Source: Caulobacter endophyticus
GTDB lineage: Bacteria; Pseudomonadota; Alphaproteobacteria; Caulobacterales; Caulobacteraceae
Assembly: GCF_029543245.1 (NCBI RefSeq)
Contig: NZ_JARQWV010000003.1
Span: 217,990-281,989, forward strand
Length of the DNA: 64,000 bases
Direction of reading: 5' to 3'
Within the stretch, counting starts at the first letter, position 1; each line of letters opens with the position of its first letter. This document shows positions 8,738 to 18,348 of this stretch, piece after piece. A model generated the notes under the pieces. It was not told the DNA's origin and did no database searches. It saw only the letters and a program-made list of their open reading frames with translations. Made by a program: the position numbers and the translations under genes.

Positions 8738-9715
8738 TCAAAGGCGCAGGACGCAGGCGCCCCAGGTCAGGCCCCCGCCCATGGCTTCCAGCAGCAGCAG
8801 GTCGCCCGGCTTGATCCGGCCATCAGCGACGCCGTGCGCGAAAGCCAGGGGAATCGAGGCGGCCGAGGTGTTGGCGTGCAGCGCCACCGTCGAGATCACC
8901 TTGTCCTCGTCGATGCCGCAGCGATTGGCCACGCCCTGCAGGATTCGCTGGTTGGCCTGGTGCGGGATGAACCAGTCGACCTCGGGCACCGTCACCCCGG
9001 CCTTCTCGGCCGCGGCGTGGATGGCCTCGGAAATGTTGATCACCGCGTGCTTGAAGACCTGGTTGCCCAGCATCCGCAGCTTGCCGACCGTGCCCGTGGT
9101 CGACGGACCCCCGTCGACATAGAGCAGGTCCTGCTTGGTCCCATCGGCGCGCAGGGCGAAACCCAGCATGCCGCGATCGGCCGTGGTCCCCTCGCCTTGC
9201 CCCGGCTCCAGCACGACCGCGCCGGCGCCGTCGCCGAACAGCACGCAGGTGCCGCGGTCGCTCCAGTCCATCAGGCGGGTCATGGCCTCGGCGCCGATGA
9301 CCAGCGCGCACTTGGCGTTGCCGCGGGCGATGAAGCCGTCGGCCACCGACAGGGCATAAACGAAGCCCGAGCACACGGCCTGGACGTCGAAGGCGATGCC
9401 GACGCCCGCGCCCAGCTTGCGCTGCACGATTGCGGCGGTGGCCGGGAAGGTCAGATCGGGCGTCGTCGTGGCCACGATGATCAGGTCGACGTCGGCGGCG
9501 GTCTTGCCTGCACGCTCCAGCGCCTGCTTGGCCGCTTCCACGGCCAGATCGGACACGGCCTGGTCGTCGGCGGCCTTGTGGCGCTGGCGGATGCCGGTAC
9601 GCTCGATGATCCACTCGTCGGAGGTGTCGACAATCTTCGACAGGTCTTCGTTGGTGACGATCTGCGGCGGCAGGTAGGCCCCGACGCCGGTCACCACGCT
9701 GCGGACTACGCTCAC
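8738..9715 (-). CDS. fabH: Beta-ketoacyl-ACP synthase III
   Basis: This 325-aa enzyme condenses acetyl-CoA with malonyl-ACP to start fatty-acid synthesis. The catalytic triad is visible: Cys in FDVQAVCSGFVYAL, His in DWFIPHQANQRI and Asn in ALHANTSAASIP. The start region VVTGVGAYLPPQIVTNEDL and EWIIERTGIRQRH is typical. It begins with GTG at 9715, overlapping the plsX stop by 4 bp, so the two phospholipid-synthesis genes are translationally coupled. Confidence 0.96.
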   Translation of the reverse strand: MSVVRSVVTGVGAYLPPQIVTNEDLSKIVDTSDEWIIERTGIRQRHKAADDQAVSDLAVEAAKQALERAGKTAADVDLIIVATTTPDLTFPATAAIVQRKLGAGVGIAFDVQAVCSGFVYALSVADGFIARGNAKCALVIGAEAMTRLMDWSDRGTCVLFGDGAGAVVLEPGQGEGTTADRGMLGFALRADGTKQDLLYVDGGPSTTGTVGKLRMLGNQVFKHAVINISEAIHAAAEKAGVTVPEVDWFIPHQANQRILQGVANRCGIDEDKVISTVALHANTSAASIPLAFAHGVADGRIKPGDLLLLEAMGGGLTWGACVLRL

Positions 9716-10794
9716 TCGGCGGCTCCCTGGGTTTCGGCGCTGCCTGCGCCGTCGTCCTTGGCCGCTTGGTCTTTTTCCGCGGTCAGACGCTTCAGATTAC
9801 GATCGATTTCGGCGGTAAAGTCGCTGCGCGCGAGATCCACCGCCACGCGCACGGCCGAGGCGAAACCGTTGGCGTCGGCGCCGCCGTGGCTCTTGACCAC
9901 GATGCCATTGAGGCCCAGCAGCGGCCCGCCATTGACCCGGCCGGGATCCAGGCGCTGCTTCATCTTCTTCAGCGAACCCGAGGCGATCAGCGCGCCCAGC
10001 ATGGCCAGCGGGCCGGCCGTCAGGGTCTGCTTGATCTCGTTGCCGAAGAAGCGCGCCAAGCCCTCGGCGGTCTTCAGGGCGACATTGCCGGTGAAGCCGT
10101 CGGTGACCACCACGTCCACCGTGCCGTAGGCGATATCGGTGCCCTCGACGAAGCCGCGATAGTCGAAGTCGAAATGCGGGCTGTCCTGCAGGATGCGGTG
10201 CGCCTCGCGCACCTCCTCGTGGCCCTTCTGCTCCTCGGAGCCGACGTTCAGAAGGCCCACGGTCGGACGGGTCGAGCCGTGGACGGCGTGGTGGAAGGCC
10301 GCGCCCATGATCGCGAACTCGACCAGCTGCTCGGCGTCGCTCTCGACATTGGCGCCCACGTCCAGCACCGCCGAGATCCCCTTCATGGTCGGCCACGAGG
10401 CGACGATGGCCGGACGCTCGAGGTCAGCGCTCATGCGCAGGATCAGCTTGGAAATCGCCATCAAGGCGCCGGTGTTGCCGGCCGAGACGCAGGCCGCAGC
10501 CTCGCCCGAACGGATCGCCTCGACGGCGTTCCACAGGCTGGAGCCCTTGCCCCGGCGCATGGCCTGGGCGGGCTTCTCGTCCATGGCGATGGACTTATCG
10601 GTGTGAACGACGGTGCAGATCGCCCGCGCGGCCGGCGCCTTGGCCAGCTCGGCGTTCAGCGCGACCTCGTCGCCGTGCACCAGGAAGCGCACGTCGGGCA
10701 GGGTCTTGGCCGCGATCTCCAGCGCCGGCACGACCACGGGCGGACCGTGATCTCCGCCCATGGCGTCGATCGAGATGACTACAGGCTTGGGCAC
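9712..10794 (-). CDS. plsX: Phosphate acyltransferase PlsX
   Basis: This 360-aa enzyme converts acyl-ACP to acyl-phosphate for PlsY in phospholipid synthesis. Family signatures include ISIDAMGGDHGPPVVVPA at the N-terminus, KPAQAMRRGKGSSLW, GNTGALMAISKLILRM, NVGSEEQKGHE and VVVTDGFTGNVALKTAEG. The last 30 residues are an Ala/Asp-rich tail. It starts at GTG 10794. rpmF, usually just upstream in many bacteria, is absent here: only 84 bp separates plsX from the DUF177 gene. Confidence 0.95.
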   Translation of the reverse strand: MPKPVVISIDAMGGDHGPPVVVPALEIAAKTLPDVRFLVHGDEVALNAELAKAPAARAICTVVHTDKSIAMDEKPAQAMRRGKGSSLWNAVEAIRSGEAAACVSAGNTGALMAISKLILRMSADLERPAIVASWPTMKGISAVLDVGANVESDAEQLVEFAIMGAAFHHAVHGSTRPTVGLLNVGSEEQKGHEEVREAHRILQDSPHFDFDYRGFVEGTDIAYGTVDVVVTDGFTGNVALKTAEGLARFFGNEIKQTLTAGPLAMLGALIASGSLKKMKQRLDPGRVNGGPLLGLNGIVVKSHGGADANGFASAVRVAVDLARSDFTAEIDRNLKRLTAEKDQAAKDDGAGSAETQGAAE

Positions 10795-10878
10795 GAGGCG
10801 CTATCGACTCCTTAGACGGTCGCGACGCGGCCGCTGATTCCCCGGCGTGATATCACGCCGAGAGGCGTAAGGGCCAAC

Positions 10879-11418
10879 TCAGCCCTCGTCGCCCTTGGTT
10901 TTCAGCCCCTTCAGGGCCGCGAACGGAGAAAGCTCAACAGGCTCGGGCGGTTGCACGAAAACCGCGCCCGGCTTGCGGGGGAACGGATCCAGCTCCAGGG
11001 CCAGGTGCTCGATGACGTATTCGGAGACGTCGATGGTCTCGCCTTCCAGCACGTCCGGCGGATCATCGCCCTCCGGGTCCAGGCCCAGCTCGCCGCCTTC
11101 GTCCTGCGGGGCGTGCTCGCTGTTGGCCGGCAGCACGCGCAGGCTGAAGCGGGCGTCGATCGGGGTCTCGAAGTCGTCGCTGGTGACGCCGCAGGTCTGG
11201 ACGACGCGGGCGCGCAGCACGCCGGACACTTCGGCGCCGTCCATCCACGAGCGCAGATAAACGTCGGCCTTCAGCTCATGCAGCGACACCAGGCCCAGTT
11301 GCTTGGCGATCGCCTTCAGCACGGTTTCGTCGGGGGCCAGCTTCAGGTCCACCCCGCCGCGATCGACGCGGGCCAGGGTGACGGTGCTGGGCCAGGGATC
11401 GATCAGACGTTCGGCCAT
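10879..11418 (-). CDS. YceD-family protein (DUF177)
   Basis: This 179-aa cytoplasmic protein has the DUF177 layout: a basic N-terminal part, then ARVVQTCGVTSDDFETPIDARFSLRVLP, an acidic stretch (DEGGELGLDPEGDDPPDVLE), IDVSEYVIEHLALELDPFPR, and PFAALKGLK near the end. YceD proteins are linked to 23S rRNA/L32 biogenesis and normally sit by rpmF and plsX, matching the position here. It overlaps the Cbp3-like gene by 16 bp. Confidence 0.88.
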   Translation of the reverse strand: MAERLIDPWPSTVTLARVDRGGVDLKLAPDETVLKAIAKQLGLVSLHELKADVYLRSWMDGAEVSGVLRARVVQTCGVTSDDFETPIDARFSLRVLPANSEHAPQDEGGELGLDPEGDDPPDVLEGETIDVSEYVIEHLALELDPFPRKPGAVFVQPPEPVELSPFAALKGLKTKGDEG

Positions 11419-11933
11419 TGCACCTCTCCGTTCAGCAGCGCGTCGAGCGACTGGCCTGCCAGAGCTTCGCGCGCCGACCGCACATAGGCGCTAACCGTCG
11501 CCACGTCACCCTCGCCGCGCTCCTCGAAGATGGTGCGGGCCAGCGCCGCATCCAGTTCGGCGGTGTCGGGCAGCGTCGCGAACGCCTCGTCATAGGTCTT
11601 CAGCCGGCCGTAGAAGGCCCCGGCCAGCTTCTTCATCTTCTTGCCGACCGCCGTGTCGGACACGCCGATCTCGCGGAAGGCGTCATCGAGCCCGCGCACA
11701 TAGGAATCGAACACCGACTGGGAGGTCTCGGCCGCAGCCTCGCCCTGCCCTTTCAGCCGCTCGATCACCAGCACGACATGCAGGGTGAAGAGCTCGAACC
11801 GGCCCTCCATCGAGTCGCGAACGCCGAATTCGGCGTAGAATCGCGGAGAGCGGGCCTGGGCGACCGCCGAGGCATAGAGCTTTTCCCCCGCCAGCTTCGC
11901 GGGCCTGGGCTTGAGTAGCCGTTCCAGAAACAT
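11403..11933 (-). CDS. Ubiquinol-cytochrome c chaperone (Cbp3/UQCC1-like)
   Basis: This 176-aa protein matches the bacterial relatives of mitochondrial CBP3, which bind newly made cytochrome b during bc1-complex assembly. Characteristic segments are AVAQARSPRFYAEFGVRDSMEGRFELF, VFDSYVRGLDDAFREIGVSD and MKKLAGAFYGRLKTYD. There is no signal or membrane segment. It is the first gene of the run Cbp3-DUF177-plsX-fabH on the minus strand, divergent from bamE. Confidence 0.88.
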   Translation of the reverse strand: MFLERLLKPRPAKLAGEKLYASAVAQARSPRFYAEFGVRDSMEGRFELFTLHVVLVIERLKGQGEAAAETSQSVFDSYVRGLDDAFREIGVSDTAVGKKMKKLAGAFYGRLKTYDEAFATLPDTAELDAALARTIFEERGEGDVATVSAYVRSAREALAGQSLDALLNGEVQWPNV

Positions 11934-12054
11934 TCCACGCCTCTATTTCGCCGCGAGCCGCCTCTAGATCGCCTGAGCATCCACGCGGGCCATTGAACTA
12001 AGCCCGCGCGGGCGATAGGTCAAAGTCCAGCCTTCTTCCGGTTCCGGAGCCTCA

Positions 12055-12543
12055 ATGTCTCGCCCCGCCGTTTTCGCCGCCGCCGTCATCGGCCTCGCCG
12101 CCGTCGCCGGAGGCTGCACGCCGCTGACGAGCTATTCGGGCTTCCAGGCCATCGAGGCCAAGCCGACCGACATGAAGGTGGGCGAGGACAGCAAGTCGAC
12201 CGTCCGTGAAAAGCTGGGCTCGCCGTCGGCGGTGTCCACCTTCGACAGCAACGCCTGGTACTACATCTCGCAGACCACCGACCGCGTGGCCTTCTACAAG
12301 CCGCGCGTGATCAAGCGCGACGTGGTGGCGATCAAGTTCGACGCCGCCGACGAGAAGGTCGCCTCGGTCGACACCTTCACCCTGAAGGACGGCAAGGTCA
12401 TCGCCTACAACGGTCGCGAAACCCCGACCCGCGGTCGCGAGATGACCGTGCTGGAGCAGTTGCTCGGCACCGTCGGTCGCGGTGGCATGCTGCCCCAGGA
12501 CGACGAGGGCGTGCCCGGCACCCGCCCCGGCGACCGTCGCTAG
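12055..12543 (+). CDS. bamE: Outer membrane assembly factor BamE (SmpA/OmlA family lipoprotein)
   Basis: This 162-aa lipoprotein carries a signal ending in the lipobox AVAGGC. The BamE fold follows: MKVGEDSKSTVREKLGSPSAV (the helix-turn-helix-like start with GxPS), SNAWYYISQTTDRVAFYKP, and a strand EKVASVDTFTLKDG. BamE stabilises the BAM complex that inserts beta-barrel proteins. The C-terminal 40 residues are low-complexity. It is divergent from the Cbp3-like gene. Confidence 0.93.
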   Translation: MSRPAVFAAAVIGLAAVAGGCTPLTSYSGFQAIEAKPTDMKVGEDSKSTVREKLGSPSAVSTFDSNAWYYISQTTDRVAFYKPRVIKRDVVAIKFDAADEKVASVDTFTLKDGKVIAYNGRETPTRGREMTVLEQLLGTVGRGGMLPQDDEGVPGTRPGDRR

Positions 12544-12724
12544 GCTGACGATTAAGTCGGTTAACCGACACTTCAACCTTACCGAAGCTTGACCATAAGC
12601 GCGTGATTTCGTGCGACTTTTTGTCGCCGCATCAACGTTTCCTCAAGCACGCCCGTCACAACCTTTCCGTCTGGTCGACGCTGGGGCCCCAACCCTGGCG
12701 CTGATTGCTCTGGGGGAGAAGGTC

Positions 12725-13282
12725 GTGAGCGCGCTCGATCTGCGGGCGTTGACGATGCTTATCGTCGACGACAACGCCAACATGCGCGGCATTCTGTCCG
12801 CGATCCTGAAGTCCGCCGGCGTGCGGCGCATCCTCGAGGCCGGCGACGGCGTCGAGGGACTGAAGCTGTTTTCCGAGCGCGAGGTCGACATCGTGTTCAC
12901 CGACCTGATGATGCAGCCGGTGGACGGACTGTCGTTCGTGCACTGGATCCGCAACTCGCAGGCCAGCCCGAACCCGTACGCGCCGATCATCATGATGACC
13001 GGCCACGCCACCCGCCGCAGCCTGGATGAAGCCAGGATGGCCGGGGTGACCGAGTTCCTGGCCAAGCCGCTGAACGCGCGCGGGGTGATGCACCGCATCA
13101 ACGAGGTCATCAACAATCCGCGGGATTTCGTCCGCACGCAGGCCTATTTCGGCCCCTGCCGCCGTCGACGTATCGACCACGACTTCACCGGCGACGAGCG
13201 CCGCGGCGCCCAGCCCACGCCGACTCTGCTGGGCGGCGAGGCCGACACGGCCTACGACTTCGATCCCGAAGAGGTCTACTGA
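12725..13282 (+). CDS. CheY-like receiver protein with arginine-rich C-terminal tail
   Basis: The product is 185 aa from GTG 12725, chosen because GGGGGAGAAGG ends 4 bp upstream; an in-frame ATG at 12611 would add 38 residues without homology. A single receiver domain is visible with acidic pair DD in MLIVDDNANMRG, the phosphoacceptor Asp in IVFTDLMMQPVDGL, Thr in IIMMTGHAT, and Lys in EFLAKPLNARGVM. There is no output domain. The tail after residue ~135 contains FGPCRRRRIDHDFTGDERR. Arginine-rich tails of this kind bind c-di-GMP in the Cle family of Caulobacter, so a Cle-type role at the flagellar motor or holdfast is possible but unproven. Confidence 0.85.
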   Translation: MSALDLRALTMLIVDDNANMRGILSAILKSAGVRRILEAGDGVEGLKLFSEREVDIVFTDLMMQPVDGLSFVHWIRNSQASPNPYAPIIMMTGHATRRSLDEARMAGVTEFLAKPLNARGVMHRINEVINNPRDFVRTQAYFGPCRRRRIDHDFTGDERRGAQPTPTLLGGEADTAYDFDPEEVY

Positions 13283-13298
13283 TCCTTCCGCGACGAAA

Positions 13299-13328
13299 AA
13301 CGCCCCGGAGCATAAGCTCCGGGGCGTT
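13299..13328. terminator. Bidirectional terminator
   Basis: A perfect 13-bp stem (AACGCCCCGGAGC with GCTCCGGGGCGTT, loop ATAA) lies between the convergent receiver gene and hppA, with an A-run before it and T-rich sequence after it. Confidence 0.88.
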
Positions 13329-13350
13329 CTCGTTCAGACCGGTATCAAGA

Positions 13351-15486
13351 TCAGCCGTGGGCCAGCACCGCCAGGAGCAGCAGGGCCACGATGTTGGTGA
13401 TCTTGATCATCGGGTTCACGGCAGGACCCGAGGTGTCCTTGTAGGGGTCGCCGACGGTGTCGCCGGTGACGGCCGCCTTGTGGGTGTCGCCGCCCTTCTT
13501 GTGCAAGACGCCGTCCTTGTCGGTGAAGCCCTCCTCGATCACCTTCTTGGCGTTGTCCCAGGCGCCGCCGCCGCTGGTCATCGAGACCGCGACGAACAGG
13601 CCGGTGACGATCACCCCCATCAGCATGGCGCCGAGACAGGCGAAGGCGTCGACCTTGCCGGCGATGGCGTTGATGACGAAGAACAGCGCCACCGGCGAAA
13701 CCACCGGCAGCAGGGACGGCACGATCATCTCGCGGATGGCCGCCTTAGTCAGGATGTCGACCGCCTTGCCGTATTCGGGCTTGGTCTCGTAGGTCATGAT
13801 GCCCGGGTTGTCGCGGAACTGGCGACGGACCTCGGCCACCACCGACTCGGCCGCGCGGCCGACGGCGGTCATCGACAGGCCGCCGAACAGGAACGGCAGC
13901 AGACCCCCGAACAGCAGGCCGACCACGACATAGGGGTTGGACAGGTCGAAGCTAACCGCCCCCATGCCGTCGAAGAAGCTGCCCGGCGCGGCGTTCTCGG
14001 AGAAGAACTTCAGGTCTTCCGTATAGGCCGCGAACAGCACCAGAGCCCCCAGGCCGGCCGAGCCGATGGCATAGCCCTTGGTGACGGCCTTGGTGGTGTT
14101 GCCGACCGCGTCGAGAGCGTCGGTGGTGACGCGGACTTCCGGCGGCAGGCCGGCCATTTCGGCGATGCCGCCGGCGTTGTCGGTGACGGGACCGAAGGCG
14201 TCCAGCGCGACGATGAAGCCGGCCAGGGACAGCATGGTGGTGGTGGCGATGGCGATGCCGAACAGGCCCGCCAGGTTATAGGTCACCACGATGCCGACGA
14301 TGATGGTCAGGGCCGGCAGGGCCGTGGACTCCAGCGACATCGCCAGGCCCTGGATGACATTGGTGCCGTGGCCGGACACGCTGGCCTGCGCCACCGACTT
14401 CACCGGACGGAAGCCCGTGCCGGTGTAGTACTCGGTGATCACCACGATCAGAGCCGTCACCACCAGGCCCGCGAGGCCGCAGTAGAACAGGTTGTCGGCG
14501 GTGAACATCCGGCCGTCGAGCTCGATCGCGGTCGGAACCAGCTGGTGGATCACCCACCACACGGCCGGCACCGACAGCACGCCGGTGACGATCAGGCCCT
14601 GGTAGAGGGCGCCCATGATGTTGTTCTTCTTGCCCAGCCGGACGAAGAACGCGCCGATGATCGAGGTGGCGATGCACACCGCGCAGATCGCAAGCGGCAG
14701 CAGCATCATCGAACCGACGACGTCGGTGCCGGTGAAGAAGATCGCCGCCAGCACCATGGTGGCGACCGTGGTCACCGCATAGGTCTCGAACAGGTCGGCG
14801 GCCATGCCGGCGCAGTCGCCGACGTTGTCGCCCACATTGTCGGCGATGGTCGCGGCGTTGCGGGGGTCGTCCTCGGGAATGCCCGCCTCGACCTTGCCGA
14901 CGAGGTCGCCGCCCACGTCGGCGCCCTTGGTGAAGATACCCCCGCCCAGGCGGGCGAAGATCGAGATCAAGCTGGCGCCGAAGCCCAGCGCCACCAGCGA
15001 GTCGATGACGACACGGTCGGTGCCCTCATGTCCGACCGACAGCAGCAGGGCGAAGTAGCCCGCGACGCCGATCAGGGCGAAGCCGGCCACCAACATGCCG
15101 GTGACGGCGCCCGAGGTGAAGGCCATCGACAGGCCCTTGCCCAGCCCCTCGGACGAGGCCTGGGCGGTGCGGACGTTGGCGCGAACCGAGATCAGCATGC
15201 CGGCGAAGCCCGCCAGGCCCGAGAGGATCGCGCCCAGCGCGAAACCGACGGGCTGCTCCCAGCCCTTGAAGAAGAATGCGAGCAAAGCCACGACCACGAC
15301 GCCGACGATGGCGATGGTCGTGTACTGACGGTTCAGATAGGCCTGAGCGCCTTCCTGAATGGCCGCGGCGATCTCCTGCATCTTCGCATCGCCCGGCGAG
15401 GCCTTCAAAAGCCTGGCGGTCTGAACCGCGCCATACAGCACCGCCAGAAGCCCGGCGCCGATGGCTACGTAAAGCCAAGAACTCAT
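13351..15486 (-). CDS. hppA: Membrane-bound proton-pumping pyrophosphatase (K+-independent)
   Basis: This 711-aa inner-membrane enzyme couples hydrolysis of pyrophosphate to H+ translocation. About 16 hydrophobic segments are present. The substrate-binding acidic blocks [20 protein letters not shown] and [19 protein letters not shown] are intact, as is the C-terminal [23 protein letters not shown]. The residue pair deciding cation dependence reads [10 protein letters not shown]: lysine at the first position marks the K+-independent subfamily. ATG 15486 starts [12 protein letters not shown]; an upstream extension was rejected. Confidence 0.96.
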   Translation of the reverse strand: MSSWLYVAIGAGLLAVLYGAVQTARLLKASPGDAKMQEIAAAIQEGAQAYLNRQYTTIAIVGVVVVALLAFFFKGWEQPVGFALGAILSGLAGFAGMLISVRANVRTAQASSEGLGKGLSMAFTSGAVTGMLVAGFALIGVAGYFALLLSVGHEGTDRVVIDSLVALGFGASLISIFARLGGGIFTKGADVGGDLVGKVEAGIPEDDPRNAATIADNVGDNVGDCAGMAADLFETYAVTTVATMVLAAIFFTGTDVVGSMMLLPLAICAVCIATSIIGAFFVRLGKKNNIMGALYQGLIVTGVLSVPAVWWVIHQLVPTAIELDGRMFTADNLFYCGLAGLVVTALIVVITEYYTGTGFRPVKSVAQASVSGHGTNVIQGLAMSLESTALPALTIIVGIVVTYNLAGLFGIAIATTTMLSLAGFIVALDAFGPVTDNAGGIAEMAGLPPEVRVTTDALDAVGNTTKAVTKGYAIGSAGLGALVLFAAYTEDLKFFSENAAPGSFFDGMGAVSFDLSNPYVVVGLLFGGLLPFLFGGLSMTAVGRAAESVVAEVRRQFRDNPGIMTYETKPEYGKAVDILTKAAIREMIVPSLLPVVSPVALFFVINAIAGKVDAFACLGAMLMGVIVTGLFVAVSMTSGGGAWDNAKKVIEEGFTDKDGVLHKKGGDTHKAAVTGDTVGDPYKDTSGPAVNPMIKITNIVALLLLAVLAHG

Positions 15487-15700
15487 GGGTGTTGTGCCCC
15501 TTCGTGTTTCAATCACGAGGGGTCGCGGTTCCCGGCATGGAGGATCGACGAGCGCCCCAGGCCAGGAGCGGCGGGCGGGCCTTAGGGCCTCATTCCCCCT
15601 CGAAGCTCCCTGATCTGGCCCCGACATCGGCGCCAGGGGGAAACACTGACATTCACAAGCCTAGCGCGCAACCGCTTGCGAGAACGGCGTTCGCGAAGCT

Positions 15701-16225
15701 TCAGGGGATGATCGGGGCCGAATCGACGGGCGCCGGTGCCGGCTTGACGGCGGCCTTCGGCGCGGGCTTGGGCGGCGGCACGAAGTTGCGCGGGGTCTGC
15801 TTGCCGATGGTCACCGCGGCGACCTTGCCCTTGCCGACCAGCGCGACGGCCTCGCGCATGACGATCGCCTTCACCTTGCCCTCGTCGAGCAGGACGTAGC
15901 TGCCCGGCTTGTTCAGCGGCTGCTTGTGGGCCGCGCGCACCAGGGCGTCGCGCAGCAGCGGCTCCTTGCCGGCGAAGGCGGTGACGTCCCCGGCCGGCGG
16001 CAGGGTCAGGGAGAGTTCAACGAAGATGTAGTTGATCAGGCGTCCCTCGACGACGATCGGCAGGGCCATCGACCCCAGCTTGATCACCGGATCTTCCTTT
16101 TCCTTCTCGCCCTCCCCGCCTTCCTTCTTCTTCTCCTTGCCGGAGGCGAAAGCGGGCGCGGCGCACAGCACCAGCGGCGCGGTGAATGCGAGCACGGCGC
16201 GGCGAGACAGGATGGCACGGGTCAT
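15701..16225 (-). CDS. Tat-exported protein with FliL-like layout, function unknown
   Basis: The product is 174 aa from ATG 16225. The N-terminus is a twin-arginine-type signal (ILSRRAVLAFTAPLVLCAAPAFA). It is followed by a Lys/Glu-rich linker (KEKKKEGGEGEKEKED), a folded core (IKLGSMALPIVVEGRLINYI, FVELSLTL, PLLRDALVRAAHK, VMREAVALVGKGKVAAVTIG) and a proline-rich tail. The strand-helix order of the core recalls the C-terminal domain of FliL, but the transmembrane helix of FliL is replaced by a cleavable signal. The resemblance is by eye only. Confidence 0.72.
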   Translation of the reverse strand: MTRAILSRRAVLAFTAPLVLCAAPAFASGKEKKKEGGEGEKEKEDPVIKLGSMALPIVVEGRLINYIFVELSLTLPPAGDVTAFAGKEPLLRDALVRAAHKQPLNKPGSYVLLDEGKVKAIVMREAVALVGKGKVAAVTIGKQTPRNFVPPPKPAPKAAVKPAPAPVDSAPIIP

Positions 16226-16284
16226 GCCCGAGCCATTAACCGAGAAGGCTTGAGGTTTCGCTACCGGGCGGGACGGGGCCCGCC

Positions 16285-17367
16285 TCAGCCGTGCAGCCAG
16301 CCTAGCCGCTGGGGCGTGATGTCCTTGCCCTTGAACAGGGCGGCCACGCCCTCCCCTTCCACGAACTCGCCGATGTCGCGCACCGGCAGGCCGGCGGCGA
16401 AGGCGGCGGCCTGGAAGGCCGCGACGTCGGCGGCGGGAACGGCGCAGACAACCTCGTAGTCGTCGCCGCCCGAAGCCAGCGACATGCGGGCCTCGCCGCG
16501 CTCGGGCTGTGCTTCCAGCCACTTGCGGGCGCCGGTCGACAGCGGCAGACGGTCGAGGTCGACCTTGACCTGCAGGCCGCTGGCCTTGGCGATGTGGCCG
16601 GCGTCGGCCAGCAGGCCGTCGGAGACGTCGGCGGCGGCGTGGGCGAACTGGCGCAGGGCCTCGCGCAGCGCCAGGCGCGGCGCAGGCGTGCGATAGCGGC
16701 GCACGAGGCCGCCATCGGGATCCTCGACCTCGCCCCAGTGCGCCAGCAAGCCAAGCCAGCCGTCGCCGATGCTGCCGGACACCATCAGCCGGTCGCCCGC
16801 CTTGGCGCCGCGACGCAGGACGGCCGCCCCTTGCGGGACCCAGCCCAGCAGTGTCGCAGAAACGACCATGGCTCCGGAGGTGGTGACCGTGTCGCCGCCC
16901 AGAAGATTGACGCCAAAAGCCTGGCCGTCCTCGGCCAAACCGCGAGCGAAGGTCTCGCGATCCTCGACCGTCGTGCCCGAGGGCCAGCCGACGGCCAGGA
17001 AGTAGCCGTAGGGCTCCGCGCCCTTGGCGGCGAGGTCCGAGAGATTGGTGCGCAGCAAACGACGGGCGACGATGTCGAGATCCTCGCCGGCCAGGAAGTG
17101 CACGCCGGCGACCATGGCGTCCTTGGTGATCACCAGGTCGTAGCCAGGGCGCGAGGGCAGCACCGCCGCGTCGTCGAGCAGGTCGAGCGCGACGGGATCA
17201 CCGTTGGTCAGCGGACGCAGATGGGTCGCGATCAGCTCGAACTCGTCCGGACCCGACGGCGCGGCCGCGGGAGGGACGTCGTCGAACCATGACTCATCGT
17301 CCTCCGCCGCCGGCGCGGCGGCCGGGGCGGGATCGTCGAACCAGTCGTCGTCAGACTCGGGCGTCAC
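16285..17367 (-). CDS. thiL: Thiamine-monophosphate kinase with an N-terminal acidic extension
   Basis: ThiL makes thiamine diphosphate from the monophosphate with ATP. The catalytic body begins at about residue 40 ([14 protein letters not shown]) and has the expected [58 protein letters not shown] and [13 protein letters not shown]. Start is GTG 17367, overlapping the nusB end by 17 bp. The first 40 residues are unusual: an acidic Trp-Phe-Asp-Asp motif (DDDWFDD, then DESWFDD) is repeated twice between Ala/Pro linkers. Typical ThiL lacks this, so it may be a docking motif. Confidence 0.93.
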   Translation of the reverse strand: MTPESDDDWFDDPAPAAAPAAEDDESWFDDVPPAAAPSGPDEFELIATHLRPLTNGDPVALDLLDDAAVLPSRPGYDLVITKDAMVAGVHFLAGEDLDIVARRLLRTNLSDLAAKGAEPYGYFLAVGWPSGTTVEDRETFARGLAEDGQAFGVNLLGGDTVTTSGAMVVSATLLGWVPQGAAVLRRGAKAGDRLMVSGSIGDGWLGLLAHWGEVEDPDGGLVRRYRTPAPRLALREALRQFAHAAADVSDGLLADAGHIAKASGLQVKVDLDRLPLSTGARKWLEAQPERGEARMSLASGGDDYEVVCAVPAADVAAFQAAAFAAGLPVRDIGEFVEGEGVAALFKGKDITPQRLGWLHG

Positions 17368-17806
17368 GCGCGATGGCGTCCAGGGCGCCGTTGATGAAGC
17401 CGGCTTCCGGCCCCTCGAAGAACGACTTGGCGATCTCGACATACTCGTCGATCACCACCTCGGTCGGAACGTCCGGGCGGTTCATCAGCTCGTAGGCCCC
17501 GGCGCGCAGCACGGCGCGGGCGGTGGCGTCCAGGCGCTCGAGCTTCCAGCCCGAGGCCAGGCGGCGCACGATGGCCGGATCGATGATCGCCTGCTTGGAG
17601 ACGACGCCCTTCACCAGGTCGGCGAAGAAGCTCTCGTCGGCCTGGGCCAATTGCGCGCCTTCGGTGTCTTCGACGGCGCGGTCGAAGCGGTGCTCGGAAA
17701 ACTCGCGCACGACGGCGTCGACGCCGGCGCCGGAGACTTCCATCTGATAGAGGGCCTGAACGGCCGCCAGACGGGAAACGGAACGGGGCTGGATGCGCTT
17801 GCTCAT
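17351..17806 (-). CDS. nusB: Transcription antitermination factor NusB
   Basis: This 151-aa all-helical RNA-binding protein pairs with NusE (S10) on boxA of rRNA leaders. The N-terminal arginine-rich [48 protein letters not shown] and [18 protein letters not shown] are all diagnostic. It overlaps ribH by 4 bp and thiL by 17 bp, so ribH-nusB-thiL is one transcript. Confidence 0.95.
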   Translation of the reverse strand: MSKRIQPRSVSRLAAVQALYQMEVSGAGVDAVVREFSEHRFDRAVEDTEGAQLAQADESFFADLVKGVVSKQAIIDPAIVRRLASGWKLERLDATARAVLRAGAYELMNRPDVPTEVVIDEYVEIAKSFFEGPEAGFINGALDAIARDARV

Positions 17807-18267
17807 CGCGCTTGTCCCGACAGCTGACGCTTCAAACCCACGATCTCCAGGCATTCCCGAGCGGCTTGGCCCCCGCGGTCGCCCTGCGAGAGGCGCGCGC
17901 GATTCCAGGCCTGATCCTCGTCATCAACCGTCAACACGCCGTAACCAATGGCCAACCTTTTTCCGACGGCCAGATCCTGCAAGCCACGGGCGGTCTCGTT
18001 GGACACGATCTCGAAGTGGTAGGTCTCGCCGCGCACAACGGCGCCCAGCGCGATATAGCCGTCGTAGCGCACACCCGACGGGCCCTTGCCAGCCTCTTCG
18101 GCGATGGCGATGGCGGCGGGGATCTGCATGGCGTCCGAGACCGTGACGACCTCGTACTCCGCGCCCTGGGCCTCGATCGCCTGCACGGCGCCGGCCAGCA
18201 GCGCGTCCGACAGGCCCGAATAACGGCGCCCCTCGACGATCAGCAGACGAATCCTGTCTTCCACCAT
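17803..18267 (-). CDS. ribH: 6,7-dimethyl-8-ribityllumazine synthase
   Basis: This 154-aa enzyme performs the penultimate step of riboflavin synthesis and assembles as a pentamer or icosahedron. Features are [55 protein letters not shown] with the catalytic His, and [19 protein letters not shown]. Start ATG 18267 skips a 12-residue upstream extension. The usual alphaproteobacterial neighbours ribD and ribE (or ribBA) are not between nrdR and this gene. Confidence 0.94.
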   Translation of the reverse strand: MVEDRIRLLIVEGRRYSGLSDALLAGAVQAIEAQGAEYEVVTVSDAMQIPAAIAIAEEAGKGPSGVRYDGYIALGAVVRGETYHFEIVSNETARGLQDLAVGKRLAIGYGVLTVDDEDQAWNRARLSQGDRGGQAARECLEIVGLKRQLSGQAR

Positions 18268-18348
18268 ATGCCTCTGAACTCCTGGGCGGACGGGAGGCCT
18301 CATTGGGCCGTCACACGCCGACCCGAAAAAACGAATCGTAGAATGCGC

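Noticed and set aside
12561..12575. CtrA-like TTAA-N7-TTCA site upstream of the receiver gene
   Set aside because: One half-site has a mismatch. It is kept only as a hint within the receiver finding and is not annotated as a feature.
13357..15585. A 742-codon open frame on the plus strand
   Set aside because: It is antisense to hppA, whose membrane-pyrophosphatase motifs are unambiguous. The sequence is rich in Gly, Gln, Arg and His, as expected of a shadow frame in GC-rich DNA.
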